Assembly (NCBI GenBank): GCA_030271565.1
Contig: JARXKR010000032.1
Coordinates: 7,734-16,400 of the forward strand
Origin: Pseudomonadota bacterium
Lineage (GTDB): Bacteria; Pseudomonadota; Alphaproteobacteria; Sphingomonadales; Sphingomonadaceae
DNA length: 8,667 bases
Direction of reading: 5' to 3'
Both the position numbers and the translations under genes were made by a program. A model generated the notes under the pieces. That model was not told the origin of the DNA. It saw nothing but the letters and a program-made list of their open reading frames with translations, and made no database searches. Positions 1 through 5,501 of this stretch are shown here, piece after piece. Numbering within the stretch: position 1 is the stretch's first letter; the number at the start of each line of letters is the position of its first letter.

Positions 1-1079
1 TTGAGCTTTGCACACGCCGCTTGCGCCCCGGCCTGGCTGTAACCGCCGGCTTGCAGCTTGGTCACCGCGCCGGTCTTGGCGTTGAGCCGCGCGTGTCCGG
101 CCAATTCGGGCCGGCTCTTGACTTTGGCCCACAGCGCATCGGCGTTGCTGGCCACCCCGAACGCGCCGAGTTGCACGCGCCAGTTTCCGCCCATGGCGGC
201 CGCAGCGGGCGCAGGGACAGGAGTCGGCGGTGTCTTGACCACCGGACGCGGGGCGGGGACCGGAGCGGCTACCCCGACCGGCGTCCCCGGATGCACTGCC
301 ACCGGGCGCGGTGCGGGCGCGGCGGGACGGGCATAGTCGGCCCCGGCGGTCGCGGGACTGTCGCGGCCGGCCGCGCGCTGCGCCGCGTTCGCCGCATCGC
401 CTGCCGAAGCCACCGTCGGACCCTTGATCGGCTGGGTGGCCGGAGCGGAACTGCCCGCAACTTGGGTGCCCAGATCGACTGCCGCCAGTTGCCGGGCGCG
501 GGTCGCGTCGGCTTCGCTGCCGAGCTCGACCGCGAGCTGGACGCCTTGCTGGCGCTGGTCGAGCGGAATGTACTGGTCCATCTGTGCCAGTGCGCCGGAG
601 GCCTGCGGCAGGCCCTGCTGCTGCGCCAGCGTGACCAAGGCATAGGCGCGGACCCAATCCTTGGGCACCAGATCGCCGTTGAAGTGGGCGATGCCGATCA
701 GGTACTGCGCGCGTGGATCGCCGCGATCGGCGGCGGCGCGCAAATAGGGCAGCGCCTTGGCCCGCTCGCCGCGCTGGAACAGCAGCAGGCCGTAATTGTC
801 GGCTGCTTGCAGATGCCCCATTGCGGCGGCCTGACCGAACAACTGCTCGGCTTTGGTCAGGTCTTGCGGCACGCCCTTGCCCAGCCGGTAGGCCTGGCCG
901 AGGTTGAAGATCGCATCGCCGTCACCCTTGGCGGCCTGGACCTGCCATTGCTTGACCGCAGCGGCGAAATCGCCGCGGGTCCAGGCATCGACCCCGGCCT
1001 TGGTATCGGCGAGCGCGGGCTGGCTGGCGACCAATCCGGCCCCGAGCGCGAGCGCGGTGAATAAAAGTTTGCGGCCCAT
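1..1079 (-). CDS. Exported Sel1/TPR-repeat protein with C-terminal SPOR domain (C-terminus outside window)
   Basis: The frame stays open from the ATG at 1079-1077 to the window edge, giving 359 residues without a stop. Residues 1-24 look like a Sec signal peptide (MGRK, hydrophobic stretch, predicted cleavage after ALA24). Residues about 25-160 contain helical Sel1/TPR-like repeats with alternating small residues and a GKGVPQD-type turn at 67-73. Residues about 200-295 are a Pro/Ala-rich linker. From residue 297 a SPOR domain starts (NWRVQLGAF) and is cut before its end. SPOR domains bind septal peptidoglycan stripped of side peptides, so a periplasmic role at the division site or cell wall is inferred; the precise function is unknown. 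GGGA (complement of 1088-1091) lies 8 nt before the ATG and supports this start. The gene diverges from parA. A second SPOR protein lies at 2586-4037, with TPR-like instead of Sel1-like repeats. Confidence 0.88.
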   Translation of the reverse strand, partial: MGRKLLFTALALGAGLVASQPALADTKAGVDAWTRGDFAAAVKQWQVQAAKGDGDAIFNLGQAYRLGKGVPQDLTKAEQLFGQAAAMGHLQAADNYGLLLFQRGERAKALPYLRAAADRGDPRAQYLIGIAHFNGDLVPKDWVRAYALVTLAQQQGLPQASGALAQMDQYIPLDQRQQGVQLAVELGSEADATRARQLAAVDLGTQVAGSSAPATQPIKGPTVASAGDAANAAQRAAGRDSPATAGADYARPAAPAPRPVAVHPGTPVGVAAPVPAPRPVVKTPPTPVPAPAAAAMGGNWRVQLGAFGVASNADALWAKVKSRPELAGHARLNAKTGAVTKLQAGGYSQAGAQAACAKL

Positions 1080-1161
1080 CGATTATTTCCCGTTCCCTGG
1101 CGGCGGTTTACCTTTGGGTCCGGGTCTGCCCCCGGCATGCCAGCCCACCGCCTCGTATTGT

Positions 1162-1215
1162 CGCTAACTGACATAGTAAACGCCCTCTTAGCAAAGGGTT
1201 TATGTGCGGTTAGCG
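1162..1215. promoter_or_regulatory. Candidate operator: separated 7-bp inverted repeat
   Basis: CGCTAAC at 1162-1168 is the exact reverse complement of GTTAGCG at 1209-1215, with 40 bp between them. A related TTAGC lies between them at 1188-1192. This could be a pair of binding sites for a repressor, possibly the RHH-like protein encoded at 2062-2559, controlling both divergent genes. A 7-bp match can arise by chance in a region this size, so the call is tentative. Confidence 0.25.
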
Positions 1216-1245
1216 CCGCAGCAGCCCGCGCTTCCTCCTTCCGCG

Positions 1246-1260
1246 TTAACTCAAAATTAG
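1246..1260. promoter_or_regulatory. Candidate CtrA-type site TTAA-N7-TTAG
   Basis: TTAA at 1246-1249 and TTAG at 1257-1260 are separated by exactly 7 bp. This matches 7 of 8 specified bases of the alphaproteobacterial CtrA consensus TTAA-N7-TTAA. It lies 66 bp before the parA start codon, a usual position for promoter control. Cell-cycle control of a ParA-like gene would make sense, but a one-mismatch site alone is weak evidence. Confidence 0.3.
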
Positions 1261-1272
1261 GAACGTTCTGCG

Positions 1273-1320
1273 ATCCCCCACGGCAAGTCTTTTTGGGCTT
1301 GCGGCATTTTCTTAGGGGAT
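1273..1320 (+). promoter_or_regulatory. parA leader stem that can sequester the Shine-Dalgarno
   Basis: ATCCCC at 1273-1278 is exactly complementary to GGGGAT at 1315-1320, which contains most of the parA Shine-Dalgarno AGGGGA (1314-1319). Inside it, GCAAG at 1283-1287 pairs with CTTGC at 1298-1302. The two helices stack with a 4/12-nt internal loop. If transcription starts upstream of 1273, the ribosome-binding site would be partly hidden, which would lower translation from an already weak TTG start. Both helices are short, so stability is uncertain. Confidence 0.35.
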
Positions 1321-1325
1321 AGACT

Positions 1326-2045
1326 TTGCGGGTACTGGCTTTGGCATCGCAAAAAGGTGGATCGGGCAAGACAACTTTGTCCGGGCATCTCGCCGTGCAG
1401 GCGCAGCGCGCTGGCGCGGGCCCCGTCGTGCTGATCGACATCGATCCGCAAGGTTCGCTGGCCGATTGGTGGAACGAGCGCGAGGCGGAATTCCCGGCCT
1501 TTGCCCAGACCACCGTCGCGCGGCTCGCCGCCGATCTTGCGGTATTGCGCCAGCAGGGCTTCCGCCTTGCGGTGATCGACACTCCTCCCGCGATTACCAT
1601 GGCGATCCAGTCGGTTATCAATGTGGCCGAGCTGATTGTCGTCCCGACCCGCCCGAGCCCGCACGATCTGCGCGCCGTCGGCGCCACCGTCGATCTGTGC
1701 GAACGCGCCGGCAAGCCGCTGATCTTCGTGGTCAATGCTGCCACCCCCAAGGCCAAGATCACTTCGGAAGCTGCAGTTGCTTTGTCGCAGCACGGTACCG
1801 TCGCCCCGATCACGCTGCATCACCGCACCGACTTCGCGGCCTCGATGATCGATGGCCGCACCGTGATGGAAGTCGATCCCAACGGACGCAGCTCGGCCGA
1901 AGTGACCGCGCTGTGGAACTACATTTCCGACCGGCTCGAAAAGAATTTCCGCCGCACCGTGTTCGCGGCGCCGACTGCTGTATCGAGCGTGCAGGGCATG
2001 CACCGCCCGGCCGGCGGCTTCGGCCGCCGCGTGGCCGGCTCGTAA
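1326..2045 (+). CDS. Orphan ParA/MinD-family P-loop ATPase
   Basis: This encodes a 239-residue cytoplasmic ATPase of the ParA/MinD (deviant Walker A) family. It has the deviant Walker A KGGSGKTT at residues 10-17 with signature Lys10 and Lys15, the Walker A' segment LIDIDPQGS at 36-44 with Asp40 at the usual catalytic position, and Walker B VIDTPP at 83-88. Members dimerise on ATP and position DNA, proteins or septa. The length fits small ParA proteins without an N-terminal HTH. The start is TTG at 1326: AGGGGA (1314-1319) lies 6 nt upstream and the first strand plus P-loop follow at once; no ATG is suitable. No ParB gene is adjacent. Instead the next gene, 16 bp downstream, encodes a predicted RHH protein, the partner type of plasmid ParA/ParG systems. 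Its cargo is unknown: chromosome, SPOR protein or septal factor are all possible. The symbol parA is not assigned because the canonical parAB pair is probably elsewhere. Confidence 0.9.
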   Translation: MRVLALASQKGGSGKTTLSGHLAVQAQRAGAGPVVLIDIDPQGSLADWWNEREAEFPAFAQTTVARLAADLAVLRQQGFRLAVIDTPPAITMAIQSVINVAELIVVPTRPSPHDLRAVGATVDLCERAGKPLIFVVNAATPKAKITSEAAVALSQHGTVAPITLHHRTDFAASMIDGRTVMEVDPNGRSSAEVTALWNYISDRLEKNFRRTVFAAPTAVSSVQGMHRPAGGFGRRVAGS

Positions 2046-2061
2046 GCGGAGGCGGCCCGGC

Positions 2062-2559
2062 ATGTCCGATCACAAAACTTCCGATCACCGGCCGATCGCT
2101 TCGCTGACCCCGCGGCTGCTCGCGCGCAAAGGCGGGGCCAAGCCGGCGATGCGCCCGCAAGCCAGCGCGCTCGCGGTGAGCCACGAGGCGTTTGGGCACG
2201 AAGACTTTGCACACGAAGACCTGGGCTGGAACGACATGGGCCATGACAACGGGGCCGACGACTACGGTCAGGTTGTCTCGATCGATGCGGCCAGCCGCAG
2301 CCAGCTTCCCGAAGTTGTCCGCCAGCAGCGCAAGCTGTCGCGCGATCTTGGCGCCGAACGCCGCTCGGCGCTCGCCGAGGGTCGCCGCGCCGCCTTTACC
2401 CTGCGGCTCGATGCCGACCGTCACCTGCAACTGCGGCTCGCCTGCACCGTCAAGGGTCGCAGCGCGCAGCAGCTGATGATCGAGGCGCTCGACCGGCTGC
2501 TCGCCGAACAACCCGACATTGCCCAGCTCGCCGCACAAGTGGCGAAGAGCCGCACATGA
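2062..2559 (+). CDS. Hypothetical protein with predicted C-terminal ribbon-helix-helix fold; putative ParA partner
   Basis: This 165-residue protein starts at the ATG at 2062, with GGAGG (2048-2052) 9 nt upstream. I do not recognise a named family. Residues 12-33 are basic and Pro-rich (LTPRLLARKGG followed by AKPAMRPQ). Residues 41-70 form an acidic, His-rich five-residue repeat (HEAFG, HEDFA, HEDLG, WNDMG, HDNGA, DDYGQ). Residues 84-109 are charged and helical. Residues about 110-149 fit a strand-helix-helix pattern (AAFTLRLD, then two amphipathic helices ending ALDRLLAE), which resembles Arc/CopG/ParG-type RHH DNA-binding proteins. It lies 16 bp after the ParA-like gene and its stop overlaps an upstream candidate ATG of the next gene, so an operon is likely. 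By analogy with ParG and omega proteins, the basic N-terminus could stimulate the ATPase and the RHH part could bind DNA. This is inference from pattern, not from a detected homologue. Confidence 0.82.
   Translation: MSDHKTSDHRPIASLTPRLLARKGGAKPAMRPQASALAVSHEAFGHEDFAHEDLGWNDMGHDNGADDYGQVVSIDAASRSQLPEVVRQQRKLSRDLGAERRSALAEGRRAAFTLRLDADRHLQLRLACTVKGRSAQQLMIEALDRLLAEQPDIAQLAAQVAKSRT
2182..2271 (+). repeat. 15-bp degenerate tandem repeat encoding His/Asp/Glu pentapeptides
   Basis: Six consecutive 15-bp units inside the RHH-like gene encode HEAFG, HEDFA, HEDLG, WNDMG, HDNGA and DDYGQ. The first three are the clearest; cacgaagac occurs exactly in units two and three. Units four to six keep the acidic residues and the Gly at or near position 5 but drift otherwise. 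The pattern suggests expansion by tandem duplication followed by divergence. Confidence 0.6.
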
Positions 2560-2585
2560 AATTTTTCGAGGAAGGGACCACTCCC

Positions 2586-4037
2586 ATGCAGACCAGCAAC
2601 TTTCGTCGTTCGATCCTGCCGCTCGGCCTCGCCGGGGCAATCGCGCTCGCCATGGCTGCGGGCGCCGGGTTCAGCTCGGGCGCGGTGGCCAAGTCGAGCA
2701 CCGACAAGGCTGCTGCCGAAGCGCAGAAGGCGCTGAGCAAGGGCGACACCGCCAAGGCGATCGGTCTTGCCGAAGGACTGGTCGCTGCCAATCCGAAGAA
2801 CGCCTCGTACCGGGCCATTCTCGGGCAGGCCTACTTGCGGTCCGGCCGGTTCGAGAGCGCCGCGACCACTTTCAACGATGCGATGAAGCTGGGCGACAAT
2901 TCGAGCCGGACCGCGCTGTCGCTGGCGCTGTCCGATGTCGGCGCGGGCCGCAAGGGTGAAGCCGTGGCGATCCTCAACGACTGGCGCGATGCCATTCCGG
3001 CGGCCGACCTCGGGCTCGCCTATGCGCTCGCCGGTGACAGCGGCCGCGGCGTCGCAATCCTGTCGGACGCGCTGCGCGGCGGGGACAATTCGCCCAAGGT
3101 GCGTCAGAATCTTGCCTATGCCTTTGCGCTCGACGGGCGCTGGCGCGAAGCGCGGCTGATGGCCTCGCAGGACATTCCGCCCGAACAGCTCGATGGCCGG
3201 ATCAGCGGCTGGGTGATGCAGTCGCGCCCCGAAGACTCGAAGCTGCGCGTTGCTTCGCTGCTGCACGTGCCGATGGTGGCCGATGGCGGTCAACCTGCTG
3301 CACTCGCGCTCAACGCCAGCGGTGATCAGGAACAGCTCGCGGCCGAAGGTGCCGCGGCCAAGACCGACGCTCCGGTGGTCGCTGCTGCGGGTGAACTTCC
3401 CGCTGCCGATGCTCCGGCGGCGAACCTGGCGCAGTACGCGCCAATCGATGCGCCCGCCCCGGTCGCGGCTCCGGCCGTCGCCGAACAGACTCCTGAAGCG
3501 TTCAGCCAGGCGTTCAATTCCACCCCGGTGGTGCAGCCGCTGCCGCAGAGCGGACCCGAAGCAATGACCCCGCCGGCCGCTGCGCGGATGGCAATTGCCG
3601 CCCGGCCCAGGACGATTGCCCATCGCCCGGGCCTGCGCCCGCGCCATGCGCTGGCAAAAGTCTCGGGCCGCGGTTCGACGCATATGGTCCAGCTTGGTTC
3701 GTTCGCCAGCGAGCAGGGCGCACGCCGCGCCTGGGGCCACTATGCCTCGCGCAACCCGGAACTCCGCAATTTCAAGATGGCGATCACCCAGGCGACCGTG
3801 AAGGGCAAACACTTCTGGCGTGTCGCCGCTGCGGGCCTCGACGGACGCGGGGCCAATGGCCTGTGCTCGGCGGTCAAGAACCGTGGCGGGGTATGCTTCG
3901 CTTACGCCGCCAGCCGCTCGCTGCTGGGCCGCCCCGCCAATGCGCCGGCCATGGCCAAGGCTGCGGTCAAGCCCAAGGTCCAGGTAGCGATGAAGCCGGT
4001 CGCCGCAGTCGGCCCGGCCAACGCCCGCCGCCACTGA
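2586..4037 (+). CDS. Exported TPR-repeat protein with C-terminal SPOR domain
   Basis: This is a 483-residue periplasmic protein. Residues 1-35 form a signal peptide (NFRRS, long hydrophobic core, predicted cleavage after AVA35). Residues about 40-210 are TPR-like helical pairs (for example SYRAILGQAYLRSGRFESAATTF and the NLAYAFALDGRW segment), similar in style to TadD-like TPR proteins. Residues about 230-365 are a low-complexity Ala/Pro linker. Residues 366-440 are a SPOR domain (HMVQLGSF onward), with Cys427 and Cys437 placed as in SPOR domains that form a disulfide. A role in septal peptidoglycan binding is inferred. I chose ATG 2586 because AAGGGA (2572-2577) lies 8 nt upstream and the signal peptide then begins properly. 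An ATG at 2556, overlapping the previous stop as ATGA, would add an acidic 10-residue extension. Last gene of the likely operon, followed by a strong terminator. Confidence 0.88.
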   Translation: MQTSNFRRSILPLGLAGAIALAMAAGAGFSSGAVAKSSTDKAAAEAQKALSKGDTAKAIGLAEGLVAANPKNASYRAILGQAYLRSGRFESAATTFNDAMKLGDNSSRTALSLALSDVGAGRKGEAVAILNDWRDAIPAADLGLAYALAGDSGRGVAILSDALRGGDNSPKVRQNLAYAFALDGRWREARLMASQDIPPEQLDGRISGWVMQSRPEDSKLRVASLLHVPMVADGGQPAALALNASGDQEQLAAEGAAAKTDAPVVAAAGELPAADAPAANLAQYAPIDAPAPVAAPAVAEQTPEAFSQAFNSTPVVQPLPQSGPEAMTPPAAARMAIAARPRTIAHRPGLRPRHALAKVSGRGSTHMVQLGSFASEQGARRAWGHYASRNPELRNFKMAITQATVKGKHFWRVAAAGLDGRGANGLCSAVKNRGGVCFAYAASRSLLGRPANAPAMAKAAVKPKVQVAMKPVAAVGPANARRH

Positions 4038-4065
4038 TTTCTAAAAGACAATAACGGGAACGCAG

Positions 4066-4091
4066 CCCCCTTCCGCTTCGGCGGGAGGGGG
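4066..4091 (+). terminator. Intrinsic terminator of the parA-SPOR cluster
   Basis: An 11-bp stem (4066-4076 with 4081-4091, one G-T wobble) is capped by a TTCG tetraloop in the stable C(UUCG)G context and followed by TTTCTCGT. It starts 28 bp after the stop of the TPR/SPOR gene. The T-tract is short but the stem is very stable. Confidence 0.85.
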
Positions 4092-4113
4092 TTTCTCGTA
4101 ATGGTTTGGGTGC

Positions 4114-4135
4114 GCTATTTGCATCCGCAAATAGC
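4114..4135. repeat. Perfect 9-bp stem-loop with ATCC loop
   Basis: GCTATTTGC (4114-4122) pairs exactly with GCAAATAGC (4127-4135) around the tetraloop ATCC. No T-run follows on either strand, so it is not a typical intrinsic terminator. It sits 5 bp left of the large inverted repeat and is the near mirror of the stem-loop at 4226-4247. Confidence 0.75.
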
Positions 4136-4140
4136 TTGGC

Positions 4141-4221
4141 AACACCAGCCCGCTCCCCCTGCCCGACCGCCCGTTCATGGTACCCTATGGGGTGGTCGGG
4201 CAGGGGGAGCGGGCCGGTGTT
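4141..4221. repeat. Long inverted repeat, 32-bp arms
   Basis: Arms 4141-4172 and 4190-4221 are complementary at 30 of 32 positions: one A/C mismatch at 4147/4215 and one G-T at 4169/4193. In RNA, pairing can extend outward to 4135/4227 with two wobbles. The 17-nt centre (4173-4189) can form a further small helix around a TACC loop. One arm is pyrimidine-rich (runs such as GCTCCCCCTGCCCGACC) and the other purine-rich. It lies between convergent genes and could act as a bidirectional transcription block, an RNA-stabilising 3' end or a palindromic interspersed element. Confidence 0.9.
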
Positions 4222-4225
4222 GTCA

Positions 4226-4247
4226 GGAAAACCCGGATGGGTTTTCC
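4226..4247 (-). terminator. Stem-loop after pyrC', candidate terminator
   Basis: GGAAAACCC (4226-4234) pairs exactly with GGGTTTTCC (4239-4247) around a GGAT loop. It lies 21 bp past the pyrC' stop on the minus strand. The T residues are inside the stem rather than after it, so termination may also need the large inverted repeat that follows. A small 5-bp stem (4251-4255 with 4260-4264, loop GTCA) lies between it and the stop codon. Confidence 0.5.
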
Positions 4248-4268
4248 GCACCGGCGTCAGCCGGAAAA

Positions 4269-5501
4269 TCAACCGACTGCGCTGCCGCCCTTGAACAGCG
4301 CGATGACCCGGCCTTCGACCCCTTGCTTGTCGAACGGGGTGTTGCCCGCGCTGGCGGCCATCTTGTCCGAATCGACGATCCACGGTTTGGCCGGGTCGAT
4401 CAGGGCAATATCCGCCTCGCGCCCCACTTCCAGCGCACCCGCAGCCACGCCCAGCAAATCGGCGGGATTGGCGGCGAGCAGTTTGAAGGCACGGGCGAGA
4501 TCGATGACCTCGTCACGCACCAGCCCCAGGGTCAGCGCGAGCAAAGTCTCGGCCCCGGCCATCCCCGGTTCGGCATCGGCGAACGGCAGGCGCTTGTCCT
4601 CGGGTCCGCGCGGATCGTGGCCGGACGAGACGACGTCGATGGTCCCATCGGCCAGCGCTGCCAGCACCGCCTGACGGTCGGTTTCGCTACGCAGCGGCGG
4701 GGAAAGCCGGGTAAAGGTGCGGAAATCGCCAATTGCGGTGTCCGAAAGCATGAAATGCGCCGGGGTGACACCCGCGCTGACCATCGCGCCGCGCGCTTTG
4801 GCCGCGCGCACCAGATCGCAGGCAGCGCGGGTGGTGATCTGGCGGAAATGCAGCCGTGCGCCGGTCAGCTCGGCCAAGGCGATGTCGCGCGCCACCGCGA
4901 GTGCCTCGGCTTCGGCGGGTGCAGCAGGCAGCCCATAGCGCGTCGCCATTTCGCCCGCAGTCGCCACTGCAGCGCCGGTCAGGCCAGCATCCTCGGCATG
5001 AGTGATCACGCTCAGCCCGAGCATTGCGCAATACGACAGCAGCCGGTGCATCGTCCCCGAATCGCCGATCCAGCGCCGCCCGGTCGCGACCGCCCTGGCC
5101 CCAGCATCGCGCATCAGTGCGAGTTCGGCCAGTTCGCTGCCCTCGAGCCCGCGCGTCGCGGCGGCGAGCGGGTGGACCCACAAGTCCGGCTTGCCCGACA
5201 ACGCCGCAAACCGCACCCGCGCCGGGTGATCGAGCGGTGGGTTCTGATCGGGCATCAGCGCCGCGCGCGTAATCCCGCCAAAGTGAAACGCCGCCTTGTC
5301 GATCGCGAACACGCCCAGATCGACCAGCCCCGGCGCGATCAGCAGGCCCTTGGCATCGATTACCGTGTCACCGGGCTGCGCCGTAACTTCACCCAGCGCG
5401 ACGATCCGGCCAGCCTCGCAGCGAATTCCGCCGGTTTGTGGCTCGCCTGCGGGCAAGACCAGTCGGCCGCCTGTTATGGTAAGCGGGGCGACGGTGCTCA
5501 T
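4269..5501 (-). CDS. pyrC': Inactive dihydroorotase homologue, structural partner of PyrB (PyrC'/PyrX type)
   Basis: This 410-residue protein has the amidohydrolase fold of class I dihydroorotases, including APGLVD at 56-61, NPPLD at 87-91, HAED at 168-171 and GTIDVVSSGHDPR at 285-297. Key active-site residues are missing: the metal-binding HxH after GLVD is replaced by GVF (63-65), the second His of the usual HxxH is Gln221, and the catalytic Asp of the DHAPH-type motif is Gly293. In Pseudomonas, such a pyrC' product is catalytically dead but needed to assemble active aspartate carbamoyltransferase as a PyrB-PyrC' dodecamer. The same role is inferred here. The ATG at 5501-5499 overlaps the pyrB stop as ATGA, and GGAGGG (complement of 5508-5513) lies 6 nt upstream. 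An in-frame TTG at 5507 is a less likely start. The tight overlap suggests translational coupling and balanced amounts. A true dihydroorotase must be encoded elsewhere. Confidence 0.9.
   Translation of the reverse strand: MSTVAPLTITGGRLVLPAGEPQTGGIRCEAGRIVALGEVTAQPGDTVIDAKGLLIAPGLVDLGVFAIDKAAFHFGGITRAALMPDQNPPLDHPARVRFAALSGKPDLWVHPLAAATRGLEGSELAELALMRDAGARAVATGRRWIGDSGTMHRLLSYCAMLGLSVITHAEDAGLTGAAVATAGEMATRYGLPAAPAEAEALAVARDIALAELTGARLHFRQITTRAACDLVRAAKARGAMVSAGVTPAHFMLSDTAIGDFRTFTRLSPPLRSETDRQAVLAALADGTIDVVSSGHDPRGPEDKRLPFADAEPGMAGAETLLALTLGLVRDEVIDLARAFKLLAANPADLLGVAAGALEVGREADIALIDPAKPWIVDSDKMAASAGNTPFDKQGVEGRVIALFKGGSAVG

Larger units (their letters stand above)
1080..1325. promoter_or_regulatory. 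Divergent intergenic region between the Sel1/SPOR gene and parA
   Basis: This 246-bp gap must hold the promoters of both divergent genes. It is more AT-rich than its neighbours from about 1160 to 1320. It contains a 7-bp inverted repeat (1162-1168 and 1209-1215), a CtrA-like half-site pair (1246-1260), an 8-bp palindrome GAACGTTC (1261-1268), and a leader stem that can pair with the parA ribosome-binding site. No -35/-10 pair is clear enough to call. A minus-strand TTTACT, 17-bp spacer, TACGAG arrangement around 1155-1183 is possible but weak. No open frame here looks like a gene. Confidence 0.6.

Noticed and set aside
21..1064. Long plus-strand open frame opposite the Sel1/SPOR gene
   Set aside because: Its translation is Arg/Gly-rich without recognisable motifs, while the minus strand has a signal peptide, repeats and a SPOR domain. 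High GC leaves antisense frames open.
1261..1268. Palindrome GAACGTTC as a LexA site
   Set aside because: The alphaproteobacterial LexA site is GTTC-N7-GTTC (direct repeat); the spacing and orientation here do not match.
2421..4034. Minus-strand 537-residue open frame opposite the TPR/SPOR gene
   Set aside because: Antisense shadow in GC-rich DNA; the plus-strand frame has a signal peptide, TPR-like repeats and SPOR domain.
4141..4221. Terminal inverted repeats of an insertion sequence
   Set aside because: The arms enclose only 17 nt with no transposase gene, so it is a hairpin element, not an IS.
4106..4294. Small plus-strand open frame over the stem-loops
   Set aside because: Its codons are the inverted-repeat arms themselves, there is no clear ribosome-binding site and no protein-like pattern.
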